From: Actinomycetes bacterium | GTDB lineage: Bacteria; Actinomycetota; CADDZG01; JAHWKV01 | Assembly: GCA_029263035.1 (NCBI GenBank) | Contig: JAJCYF010000222.1 | Coordinates: forward strand, 1-12,171 | DNA: 12,171 nucleotides | Reading direction: 5' to 3' | Shown here: piece after piece, positions 6,390-12,171 of the stretch | Layout of the letters: every line of letters starts with the position of its first letter | How positions within the stretch are numbered: the first letter of the stretch is position 1 | Translations under genes and position numbers: made by a program | The notes under the pieces: model-generated | The model's input: only the letters and a program-made list of their open reading frames with translations | Databases searched by the model: none | What the model was told of the DNA's origin: nothing

Positions 6390-6560
6390 GTGAAGCCGGC
6401 CGAAAAACATACACCCGAGCTTGCCTGCAAAGACTGCACCGTCGTAATAGAGGTCTGCTCCTTCTGCGAGCAGAGCAAGTGTCGCCATCCGATCTGCTTT
6501 CGCTGCCTGCGTTTTCAGCTCGGAGAGTCTATGGCCCATCCCCACCCTCACGGAGGCTGA
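6390..6560 (+). CDS. Small Cys-rich zinc-ribbon-like protein, GTG start
   Basis: A 56-residue protein with seven Cys in a regular pattern: C13-x2-C16, C23-x2-C26, C31-x-H33-x2-C36-x2-C39, which could hold two zinc ions. The tail 'HPHPHGG' is His-rich. It starts with GTG at 6390, and GAGGAG at 6373-6378, inside the end of the previous gene, is the likely ribosome site with 11-base spacing. The 8-base gap to the rhodanese-CBS gene implies one operon. I recall similar short Cys-rich proteins beside rhodanese genes in actinomycetes but know no function. A metal- or chalcogen-binding partner of the rhodaneses is inference. Confidence 0.7.
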   Translation: MKPAEKHTPELACKDCTVVIEVCSFCEQSKCRHPICFRCLRFQLGESMAHPHPHGG

Positions 6561-6623
6561 GAAGACGTAAGGATTGCTTGCGGCTTGACCTACCCATGGA
6601 GAAGGACGGGACACCCGACACTT

Positions 6624-6863
6624 TCACGCTTCGGTGCAAAGTTCTATGTGGGCCCCGACCAGCAAAGCGGCGACCGCCGCGGACTCGCTTCTGGTTAGTT
6701 CGGTGGTGGACAGCGACTGTTCTTCGCCTGAGCGCCTGATTACCAGTTCGCGCCGCCCGGAACGCTGGGCGACGATGGTGACTGCATAACCTGAAGCGGT
6801 GACCAATTCGAATAGCTCGCCAACGTGCGGGAGCGGCTGATGCCGGATTTTCAGCTTGCGCAT
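6624..6863 (-). CDS. Stand-alone KhtT-like N-terminal domain
   Basis: A 79-residue protein resembling the N-terminal domain of the regulatory subunit of cation/proton antiporters (KhtT type): 'PLPHVGELFELVTASGYAVTIVAQRSGRRELVI', then a charged hairpin and 'LTRSESAAVAALLVGAHIE'. In typical KhtT this is followed by a TrkA-C (RCK_C) domain of similar size, absent here, and no antiporter gene is adjacent. The start at 6863 is preferred because GGAG lies 6 bases upstream; a TTG at 6869 overlaps that site. It converges on the Cys-rich gene and diverges from the VIT1 gene. Either a genuine single-domain regulator or a relic of a longer one. Confidence 0.68.
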   Translation of the reverse strand: MRKLKIRHQPLPHVGELFELVTASGYAVTIVAQRSGRRELVIRRSGEEQSLSTTELTRSESAAVAALLVGAHIELCTEA

Positions 6864-6925
6864 GTCCAACTCCGATCGTAAGGAGAGTCCCCGAAAAACG
6901 CGGTCCGGTCGAAAACTGAGGCCCT

Positions 6926-6937
6926 AGGGAATTCCCT
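6926..6937. promoter_or_regulatory. 12-bp perfect palindrome in divergent intergenic region
   Basis: AGGGAATTCCCT is self-complementary without a spacer. It lies between the KhtT-like gene and the VIT1-like transporter, where an operator for either would sit. No regulator can be assigned, and 12-bp palindromes also arise by chance. Confidence 0.3.
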
Positions 6938-7050
6938 GGATCCTACAGGTGGCGGGCCGCCTGCACAGGTTCGGAGGGTCACCCCTTCCGACCCCCTCGG
7001 GGCGGATGCTAAGTTGCTGGCTGCGGGAGGATTGCCTGACGAAGGGGGCG

Positions 7051-7797
7051 GTGACTACGGGAAACGGGATTGAGCCGCAGAGCGCCGCCGCCATCAGGAA
7101 ACGACTTTCTCAACCGCCCAAGCAAAGTCATCTGCGCGACTTCATCTACGGCGGGATTGACGGAACCGTCACGACGTTTGCAGTGGTAGCCGGTGTAGCG
7201 GGGGCGCAGCTTTCGGCGACGGTGGTGATCATCCTGGGGGTTGCGAACCTGATCGCCGACGGGTTCAGCATGGGCGTCAGCAACTTCCTGGCGACGCGGG
7301 CGGAACGCCAGGAACGGGATCTCGCTCGCTCGCGAGAGGAGCGGGAGGTCCGGGAGCTTCCCGACGAGGAGAGAGAGGAGATAAGGCAAATCTTTTTGCG
7401 GAAGGGGTTCTCCGGCGACGATCTTGATCGAGTGGTTGACGTCATCACCTCCGACCCCAGGCTCTGGGTCGACACGATGATGGCAGAGGAGCACGGCTAT
7501 GGGTCTGTGAGCGAAGATGCCATGCGCGCTGCGATCTCCACCTTCACCGCATTCGTCATCGTGGGATCCATCCCCCTGATCGCATTTATTGCCGATGGCT
7601 TCTTCCCCTCCATGATTCAAGCACCGTTCATCTGGAGTTCGGTGATGACGGGCGTGGCCTTCTTCGTGGTTGGGGCACTAAAAAGCAGATTTGTTGCTCA
7701 ACGGTGGTGGCTCGCGGGTCTGGAGACCCTTGTTGTGGGCGGAGCAGCCGCAGTTATCGCCTACGGCCTCGGCTCATTCCTGGAGAGAATCGTGTGA
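7051..7797 (+). CDS. VIT1/CCC1 family transporter
   Basis: A 248-residue integral membrane protein of the VIT1/CCC1 family, which moves Fe2+ or Mn2+ by proton exchange in characterised members. The signature 'HLRDFIYGGIDGTVTTFAVVAGVAGA' is at residues 27-52, followed by 'LGVANLIADGFSMGVSNFLATRAE' (helix 2 with its conserved Asp and Met). A charged cytoplasmic helical segment ('REEREVRELPDEEREEI', then 'RLWVDTMMAEEHG') is rich in Glu as in the metal-binding domain of eukaryotic VITs. Three more helices follow. The start is uncertain: GTG at 7051 gives an N-terminus of usual length behind a G-rich tract; the frame also has ATG at 7006 and GTG at 6949, but that added stretch has no family likeness. 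Substrate inferred from family. Confidence 0.88.
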   Translation: MTTGNGIEPQSAAAIRKRLSQPPKQSHLRDFIYGGIDGTVTTFAVVAGVAGAQLSATVVIILGVANLIADGFSMGVSNFLATRAERQERDLARSREEREVRELPDEEREEIRQIFLRKGFSGDDLDRVVDVITSDPRLWVDTMMAEEHGYGSVSEDAMRAAISTFTAFVIVGSIPLIAFIADGFFPSMIQAPFIWSSVMTGVAFFVVGALKSRFVAQRWWLAGLETLVVGGAAAVIAYGLGSFLERIV

Positions 7798-7843
7798 ACA
7801 GGAGTTGAGATCGGGAGCGGCACCCGGGGTTGAACGGGCGCAC

Positions 7844-7867
7844 CGGTCGGGAGACGTTTGTCGACCG
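7844..7867. terminator. Weak hairpin between VIT1 and DUF6544 genes
   Basis: CGGTCG (7844-7849) and CGACCG (7862-7867) form a 6-bp stem with a 12-base loop in the 92-base gap. No T-run follows, so it may be a leader structure or nothing. Confidence 0.2.
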
Positions 7868-7889
7868 AGGTTGAGGGCACATCACAGGT

Positions 7890-8630
7890 GTGAGCGGTAT
7901 CAAAGAGATTGAGCAGAGCCTTCTGCGTCCAGCGGAGCGGGCTTACTTTTCACCCGATGAGCTGGATCGGCTCCCTGAACCCGTCCGGCGCTATTTCGTC
8001 GCTGCGATTGCGCCCGGGACACCGCTGGCTGCCTGTGCCCGGCTTCGAATGAAGGGCCGGCTCAAGGTGAAAGGGTGGCTGCCTTTTCGTGCCCGGCAGG
8101 TGCTGAGCCCCCACCTTGGATTCGTTTGGGCAGCCCGTGCCGGAGGCGTGATCGTGGGATCGGACAGTTACTTCGACGGCAAAGGCCTCATGGACTGGAA
8201 GGTTGCCGGTCTGATCACGGTCGCCCACGCTAAGGGAGCGGACGTCTCCCGGAGCGCAGCCGGGCGGGCGGGTTCCGAGGCAATCTGGCTCCCGACCGCG
8301 CTGCTTCCCCGCTTTGGGGTTCGGTGGTCCGCCGAGGCATCGGACCGCATCACGGCGGCGTACTCGCTGGGCGATACGGCGCTGGAGCTGCACCTGCACA
8401 TCGACGAGGCCGGCCGGCTCGTGGATCTGGTTTTCGACCGGTGGGGAGACCCGGACGGCAGCGGAACCTTCGGCGAGCATCCCTTCGGAGGCGAAATCAC
8501 CGGATACAGGACCTTCGGCGGGTTGACGATCCCGTCGGCCGGCCGGCTCGGGTGGCACTACGGAACGGACCGATGGCCCGATGGCGAGTTCTTCCGTTAC
8601 GAGATCGTCGACCTGGATCCGTTCATCTAG
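7890..8630 (+). CDS. DUF6544 (DUF6920)-like protein
   Basis: A 246-residue soluble-looking protein recognised from family patterns: 'LPEPVRRYFVAAIAPGTPL' near the start, 'GWLPFRARQVLSPHLGFVWAAR' in the middle, 'EAIWLPTALLPRFGVRW' at about 130-146, then beta-rich repeats ('FGEHPFGGEITGYRTFGGLTIPS') and 'DGEFFRYEIVDL'. It starts with GTG at 7890; GAGGG about 14 bases before is only a fair ribosome site. No signal peptide is visible. The fold resembles a lipid- or ligand-binding beta-sandwich by pattern only, and no function is known to me. It is 92 bases downstream of the VIT1 gene and probably separate. Confidence 0.72.
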   Translation: MSGIKEIEQSLLRPAERAYFSPDELDRLPEPVRRYFVAAIAPGTPLAACARLRMKGRLKVKGWLPFRARQVLSPHLGFVWAARAGGVIVGSDSYFDGKGLMDWKVAGLITVAHAKGADVSRSAAGRAGSEAIWLPTALLPRFGVRWSAEASDRITAAYSLGDTALELHLHIDEAGRLVDLVFDRWGDPDGSGTFGEHPFGGEITGYRTFGGLTIPSAGRLGWHYGTDRWPDGEFFRYEIVDLDPFI

Positions 8631-8884
8631 TAGTGAAGAATTCCGGGGTTTGCCTTTCAGCCGTCAATGCCCTCTCGACCTTTCGGGTTTCCTTCAAGGG
8701 TCATACACTCGAACCAGGCTCGCATCCTCGGCGGCACCGCTCGGCCTCATTCCGGGCGGACACTTAGCCCGGGAAGGAAGCTGCACCGCGTTCAGCCCAC
8801 GAGAACCTTTCGGGCCGTAGGTTGACCCAGTAGGCAAATACTTGAAGCCATGAACACTTTGCCAGCTATCGGCGAAGAAACAGT

Positions 8885-9502
8885 ATGACTAGTCTCAATA
8901 ACGAGTTTCTCGACACTGCAGATGGTGCGCATTCATCCGTCGGACGTAGCGAACCCACAGATGCGGCCGTCATCGCCTGCTCATTACAGAATCCGGATGC
9001 CTTTTCTGAGCTTTTCGAGAGGTACTTCGACCAGATTTACACGTATCTTGCGCGGAGAATCGGCAGGACCCTTGCGGATGACTTGGCCGCGGAAACTTTT
9101 CTCGTAGCTTTCGACAAGCGAGCCCGCTACAAGAGCAAGGTCCCGTGCGCCGCTCCATGGCTTTTTGGGATTGCCTCCAATTTGGTGAGCCGTCACCGAA
9201 GAGCTGAGGAGAGAAGGTATCGCGCAATGTCGCGTGCCGAGCAGCTTTCGCCGACCGAATGCCACGGCAATGAGAATGAGATCAATTCACTCTTAGAGGC
9301 GAATTCCGAGCGCAAGTACCTCGCGTCAGCCTTAAGTCAGCTGGCGGAACGCGATCGCCAAGTGCTACTTCTCGTTGCTTGGGCAGAGCTGTCTTGCGAA
9401 GACGCTGCGCGAGCTTTGGGAATTCCCGCCGGAACGGCTAGATCAAGACTTCACCGGGCCAGGAGACTCCTGCGCGCGGAACTAAGAACGACTTCGAAAT
9501 AA
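8885..9502 (+). CDS. ECF (sigma-70 family) RNA polymerase sigma factor
   Basis: A 205-residue extracytoplasmic-function sigma factor. Region 2 spans about 36-111 ('DAFSELFERYFDQIYTYLARRIG', 'ADDLAAETFLVAF', 'APWLFGIASNLVSRHRR'); region 4 spans about 146-201 ('LAERDRQVLLLVAWAELSCEDAARALGIPAGTARSRLHRARRLL') with a clear helix-turn-helix. It directs RNA polymerase to a stress or envelope regulon. The ATG at 8885 has no strong ribosome site, and several A-rich bases precede it. The next gene, 20 bases downstream, is its likely membrane-bound partner. Base composition is lower in GC than in the genes to the left: the row at 9001-9060 has 27 of 60 G+C, against 41 of 60 at 3241-3300. Confidence 0.92.
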   Translation: MTSLNNEFLDTADGAHSSVGRSEPTDAAVIACSLQNPDAFSELFERYFDQIYTYLARRIGRTLADDLAAETFLVAFDKRARYKSKVPCAAPWLFGIASNLVSRHRRAEERRYRAMSRAEQLSPTECHGNENEINSLLEANSERKYLASALSQLAERDRQVLLLVAWAELSCEDAARALGIPAGTARSRLHRARRLLRAELRTTSK

Positions 9503-9522
9503 CGGGAGGGAGACCGAGCACC

Positions 9523-10605
9523 ATGAATGAGTTGCACACTTTGAGGGAGCGTTGGGACATGCCAGATCCGCCGTCACGAGCCATAAAGCAGGAGGCATTG
9601 ATGGCGCTCCAGGAGCAGATTTCCAACGTCTCCAAGAGCAATAGGCATTTGTCTTTGCCTTTTCAGCTCGCAACGGCCGGCTTAGCAGCGTTGGTTCTGA
9701 CTGTTGGTATCAATTTACTTCCCAATTTCGGCGTCACCGACCAAGGTGAAACCGGCGAGCGAACTCGAATCGCGCTGGGCCCAGTCGCTAACGCCTCAGA
9801 GGCTTTGGAGAGGGCGGCAGTGGCCGCAGAAGGGAATCAATTCGTTCCGCCTAAACCGGGTCAATGGATCTATCTGAAGCACGAGAAGGCGGCTCCCGCG
9901 GACGGCCCGGGTGGCTTTGCTACCGGAGGTTCTCTGCAAACCTATCAAGAGGAGACATGGACGAGAGGCGATGGAAGGCGTTCGGCGTACATTGGAGACG
10001 ATGGTCGCGTTCATGTGCACGTAAGTGTTGGTACCGTGGTGTCGGGAGGCAACGGGTACTCCTACATTTACGAGGAGGGAATCCCAGATCCCTTGCCCGA
10101 TATCCCCGACGGCGTTATGTCGAGCTACCCGCCGGTTGATTACGAAACACTCGCCTCCATTCCGACAGACCCGGAAGCCCTAGTCGAATGGGCCATGTCA
10201 GCGCTAGGCCAAAAGTCCCCAATCGAGGCCAGCCGCCGAGATGACATCATCTACAGCCAGCTGGTCACGCTCATGCGGTACAGCATCCTTCCCCCGGACC
10301 TGGAGGCGGCTGTCTATCGCGCACTTCAGCGGGTCCCGGGGGTAGCCCTTGTAGAAGAAGCCGTAGATGTGGCAGGCAGACCAGCCATCGCCATCGGCCG
10401 TGTTCAGAACGGCTGGTTGCATGAGGAGGTACTACTGGACCGGGAAAGCTATGAGTACCTGGGCGAAAGAACCGTTGCCGCCACAGATAAAACCTTCGAG
10501 GTTGACGGTGAACGATATGAGGTTAAGAAGGGCACCATACAACTGCTCCGGGCTCGAATCGGCTCAGAGGTCGTTGACCGGCCCGGTCAACGACCTAGCA
10601 ACTAG
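9523..10605 (+). CDS. CU044_5270-like membrane protein, probable anti-sigma partner
   Basis: A 360-residue protein with a short cytoplasmic N-terminus (1-45), one membrane helix (about 46-66) and a long extracellular domain. The layout, with 'KPGQWIYLKHEKA', 'ETWTRGDGRRSAYI', 'YETLASIPTDPEALVEWA', 'LVTLMRYSILPPDLEAAVYRAL' and 'VEEAVDVAGRPAIAIGR', matches the CU044_5270-type proteins encoded right after ECF sigma genes in actinomycetes. The cytoplasmic part (about 45 residues, 'LRERWDMPDPP') is short and lacks a zinc anti-sigma motif, so holding the sigma factor at the membrane is inferred from context. GGGAGGGAG lies 11-18 bases before the ATG. The last 38 bases contain a strong inverted repeat. 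Confidence 0.82.
   Translation: MNELHTLRERWDMPDPPSRAIKQEALMALQEQISNVSKSNRHLSLPFQLATAGLAALVLTVGINLLPNFGVTDQGETGERTRIALGPVANASEALERAAVAAEGNQFVPPKPGQWIYLKHEKAAPADGPGGFATGGSLQTYQEETWTRGDGRRSAYIGDDGRVHVHVSVGTVVSGGNGYSYIYEEGIPDPLPDIPDGVMSSYPPVDYETLASIPTDPEALVEWAMSALGQKSPIEASRRDDIIYSQLVTLMRYSILPPDLEAAVYRALQRVPGVALVEEAVDVAGRPAIAIGRVQNGWLHEEVLLDRESYEYLGERTVAATDKTFEVDGERYEVKKGTIQLLRARIGSEVVDRPGQRPSN
10568..10596. repeat. 12-bp inverted repeat at the 3' end of the anti-sigma gene
   Basis: AGGTCGTTGACC (10568-10579) and GGTCAACGACCT (10585-10596) pair perfectly around a 5-base GGCCC loop. It lies within the final codons, ending 9 bases before the gene's end. There is no T-run after it, so it may protect the transcript 3' end, be a protein site, or act as a Rho-independent signal without a tail. 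Confidence 0.6.
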
Positions 10606-10612
10606 GAATCGG

Positions 10613-10682
10613 TGCTGAGCGGTGCGTCAACAATCTGCGAGCAGAATGGTCTATTGCTCAAAGGGTTACGCACCGCTCAGCA
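10613..10682. repeat. 70-base element with 15-bp perfect inverted repeat ends
   Basis: TGCTGAGCGGTGCGT (10613-10627) and ACGCACCGCTCAGCA (10668-10682) are exact reverse complements. The 40-base interior holds a smaller hairpin, GAGCA (10639-10643) with TGCTC (10655-10659). It starts 8 bases after the anti-sigma gene. It could be a cruciform-forming site, an RNA structure or a tiny palindromic repeat element; no second copy is in this window. Confidence 0.6.
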
Positions 10683-10744
10683 AACGCAGCCACGGGAATT
10701 CTTTCCGACAGCATGCGTAGATCTCGCATTCTTCGGCACCACCT

Positions 10745-10765
10745 ACCCCAGGTAATGGGGTTTTT
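10745..10765 (+). terminator. Rho-independent terminator
   Basis: ACCCCA (10745-10750), a GGTAA loop and TGGGGT (10756-10761) form a compact stem directly followed by a run of five T (10761-10765). It fits termination of sigma/anti-sigma transcription before the secreted-protein gene at 10816, implying that gene has its own promoter. The stem is only 6 bp. Confidence 0.6.
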
Positions 10766-10815
10766 CGTCGTAATCGAAACTAACCGAAGTCACGCAACGT
10801 TAGGAGGCCAAGGAG

Positions 10816-11274
10816 ATGACCCAGGCACTTACGCGGGGGAAGCGCATCGGCGACCATTCAACAGCAAGCTCTTTACAACATTCGCAGGGATTTCGAGTCC
10901 GCCGTGCCGCCACGACGCTGGCAGTGGCCTCGCTGGCTTCAGTGCTGGGATTGGTTGCACTTGCATCACCAGCCATTGCTCATGACTGTATGAGCTACAG
11001 TCCTGGTTGGCTCTGCTTTGAGGACAACAACATTCTCCCTCCGTATCCTACGGGAGGCGTTGAGGGCACAAACAGCAACTGGGGAGCCTTCGGGTGGGAC
11101 AACAAGGCTGACTACTTTAGAAACGACGGGAATACTCATCGAGTCTGCATCTATAACGGCTACGGTTTTGAGGGCTATTGGTTCAATCTGGCGATCGGGG
11201 CGAGCGTTACCTACTACGATCGTGTGAGCTCCAATAAGTGGACCACCACTAGTACTTCTTGCCCAATTGGCTAG
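10816..11274 (+). CDS. Secreted peptidase inhibitor I36-like protein
   Basis: A 152-residue exported protein. A long N-region ends in 'FRVRR', then a hydrophobic core and a signal cleavage site S-P-A-I-A55|H56, giving a mature protein of about 97 residues. The mature part resembles the I36/crystallin-like family: 'GWLCFEDNN', 'WGAFGWDNKADYFRNDGNTHRVCIYNGYGFEGYWFNLA', 'YDRVSSNKW'. Four Cys (58, 67, 111, 149) could form two disulfides. Family members inhibit proteases or are small structural secreted proteins; which applies is unknown. GGAGG lies 8 bases before the ATG, with a second AAGGAG adjoining it. It stands alone, after a terminator, downstream of the sigma/anti-sigma pair, and could belong to that regulon. 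Confidence 0.72.
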   Translation: MTQALTRGKRIGDHSTASSLQHSQGFRVRRAATTLAVASLASVLGLVALASPAIAHDCMSYSPGWLCFEDNNILPPYPTGGVEGTNSNWGAFGWDNKADYFRNDGNTHRVCIYNGYGFEGYWFNLAIGASVTYYDRVSSNKWTTTSTSCPIG

Positions 11275-11488
11275 CGCGCAGATTTATTACCTCGCAACTG
11301 CCTTCCATCTGATCCCTGTCGACGGCTAGGCCTCTCTGCGGCGTCGCCCGCCAGGAGGCTGCTGAAGAATGGGTCTTCCAGGCCCGAGCCCGGCGCCCCG
11401 GTCGATCCGGACCTTCCGATGGCCTTATCGGCTGGAATTTGATCCGCTGGCGCGTGATTTCTGATGGTGCCGTAAGGACCTTTGGGCC
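11275..11488. other. Gene-free stretch, probable insertion-sequence debris
   Basis: No credible gene is seen in these 214 bases between the secreted-protein gene and the transposase remnant. Open frames exist on both strands but encode low-complexity Gly/Arg/Ser sequence. Since the transposase remnant on the minus strand ends at 11489, this is where the 3' flank and terminal repeat of the original element should lie; I could not identify a terminal inverted repeat. Confidence 0.4.
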
Positions 11489-11779
11489 CTAACGGGCGAC
11501 TTGCCACCCGTCTGGGGTAACGGTCAGCCCTCGCCGCAGCATTCGGGCGAGGATCTCGGCGGCAGCTTTCAGCTCCAACTGTGTCTGTACCCTGACTCTG
11601 CCACGGTAGCGGGCCTTACGTCCGCCTCTGCGGACAACACGAGAAATTACCCGCTCCACGGTGGGGCGGTTGCCCGTTGTAAATGGGTTCAACTCGGGCG
11701 TTTTCTGCAGCTGTCGGGCAGCGGCCAGCAAGTGTTCGTGGGGGCCGACACCTAGAGAGGCGAAGGCCCGGAGGAACGT
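11489..11779 (-). pseudogene. Truncated IS1182-like transposase, C-terminal remnant
   Basis: About 95 codons on the minus strand resemble only the C-terminal end of an IS1182-like transposase: 'LLAAARQLQKTPEL', 'NRPTVERVISRVVRRGGRKARYRGRVRV', 'LELKAAAEILARMLRRGLT'. This is the conserved R-P-x-V-E-R ... A-R-Y-R-G tail, after the catalytic DDE part. The catalytic region is missing, and no valid start exists for such a protein (the longest frame begins with TTG at 11731). Likeness fades upstream of about 11779, where a 17-base tandem repeat begins. Family assignment is from memory of the motif. Confidence 0.6.
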
Positions 11780-11804
11780 CCCGACTCCGGGAACGTCCCG
11801 ACTC
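11773..11804. repeat. Two tandem copies of a 15-base repeat, period 17
   Basis: GGAACGTCCCGACTC occurs at 11773-11787 and again at 11790-11804. It lies at the point where the transposase likeness ends, suggesting a slippage or rearrangement scar. Confidence 0.6.
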
Positions 11805-11903
11805 GGCCGTGCATGCGTAGCCGTTGAATCGCCGGGCGACCGACCCGGCGACCCAGAACCCCATGACCACCCGGCGGCGGCCCGGGGCGTTTAGCATGGG
11901 TTG

Positions 11904-12171
11904 ATGAGCAAGAACCTGATCTGGATCACCGGAGCGACCAGCGGTATCGGGCGCGCGATGGCCGACAGTGTGCCCTGGGCCGGTTCCCGGGTTATCGGGA
12001 TCGGCCGCCGTCCGGCAGAAGGGCTGGAGCACGTGCAGGCCGACCTGGCCGACCCGCGCTCCTGGTCGGACGTGAACCAGGCGGTCCGGCGGGAGCTGGA
12101 CGGCTTTGCCGGGGAACGGGCGGTGTTCATTCACTCGGCGGGAACCCTGGAACCCATCGCCTTCGCCGCCG
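11904..12171 (+). CDS. Short-chain dehydrogenase/reductase, partial at right edge
   Basis: The first 89 residues of an SDR oxidoreductase with a Rossmann fold: 'LIWITGATSGIGRAMADS' holds the nucleotide motif T9-G-x3-G-I-G16, 'VIGIGRRP' is the second strand with Arg residues (suggesting NADP preference), 'VQADLADP' has the conserved Asp that contacts adenine, and 'FIHSAGTLEPI' corresponds to the N-N-A-G motif, here H-S-A-G. The catalytic Ser-Tyr-Lys lies beyond the window, so the substrate cannot be judged. The ATG at 11904 follows a weak ribosome site. No promoter is clear in the 100 bases before it. Confidence 0.85.
   Translation, partial: MSKNLIWITGATSGIGRAMADSVPWAGSRVIGIGRRPAEGLEHVQADLADPRSWSDVNQAVRRELDGFAGERAVFIHSAGTLEPIAFAA

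Noticed and set aside
10613..10682. Integron attC recombination site
   Set aside because: The interior bases beside the stem (GTCAAC and GTTACGC) vaguely recall core sites, but they do not fit RYYYAAC/GTTRRRY, and the 15-bp perfect outer stem lies outside them, unlike attC. No integron integrase or cassette array is present.
10776..10802. ECF-type promoter (GAAAC, 17 bases, CGTTA) before the secreted-protein gene
   Set aside because: The -10 would almost abut the ribosome site and leave a leader of under ten bases, and no matching pair was found upstream of the sigma gene, so there is no autoregulation support.
1..12171. CRISPR array, rRNA gene, or phage structural genes
   Set aside because: No regularly spaced repeats, rRNA-like segments or phage protein signatures were seen in either strand.

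Overview
The window is a high-GC bacterial chromosome segment, most likely from an actinomycete-type organism (Actinomycetota). The supporting signs are GC-rich codon use, a Rip3-like site-2 protease joined to a YlbL-type PDZ/Lon domain, an ECF sigma factor with a CU044_5270-like membrane partner, and DUF6544-, DUF309- and VIT1-type proteins. No ribosomal or other phylogenetic marker is present, so class and genus cannot be given. UGA is an ordinary stop codon in several genes here.

Layout. (1) 1-1007: the C-terminal part of a pseudopilin-like protein with a proline-rich tail, a DUF309 protein and tRNA-Val(UAC). (2) 1044-1823: a minus-strand two-gene operon (four-helix membrane protein plus Xre/Cro regulator) whose promoter is embedded in two tandem palindromic operators. 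It is bracketed by the tRNA 3' end and an imperfect copy of that end, like an att-flanked insertion without an integrase. (3) 1957-5038: a DUF305 membrane protein faces a large minus-strand protease that combines site-2 metalloprotease, CBS pair, PDZ and Lon-type serine protease domains; a small lipoprotein lies upstream of it. (4) 5194-6560: a plus-strand rhodanese cluster, the most interesting part. The first gene is a rhodanese with a C-x4-C active loop. The second is a rhodanese-CBS fusion whose frame is interrupted by one UGA exactly where the first has its second Cys, with a SECIS-like hairpin starting at the UGA. The third is a 56-residue Cys-rich protein with a GTG start. (5) 6624-8630: a stand-alone KhtT N-domain-like protein, a VIT1/CCC1 transporter and a DUF6544-like protein. 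(6) 8885-11274: a region of lower GC with an ECF sigma factor, its probable membrane anti-sigma partner, several strong inverted repeats, a terminator and a secreted I36-like protein. (7) 11275-12171: a degraded transposase tail and the start of a short-chain dehydrogenase.

How the genes may work together. The rhodanese cluster looks like a sulfur or selenium handling or redox relay; the second gene is best explained as a previously unannotated selenoprotein, with a fresh nonsense mutation as the main alternative. The protease could carry out both steps of regulated intramembrane proteolysis in one chain. The Xre/membrane pair is probably autoregulated. The sigma/anti-sigma pair may control an envelope response that includes the secreted protein downstream. 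These functional links are inferences from domain content and gene order.
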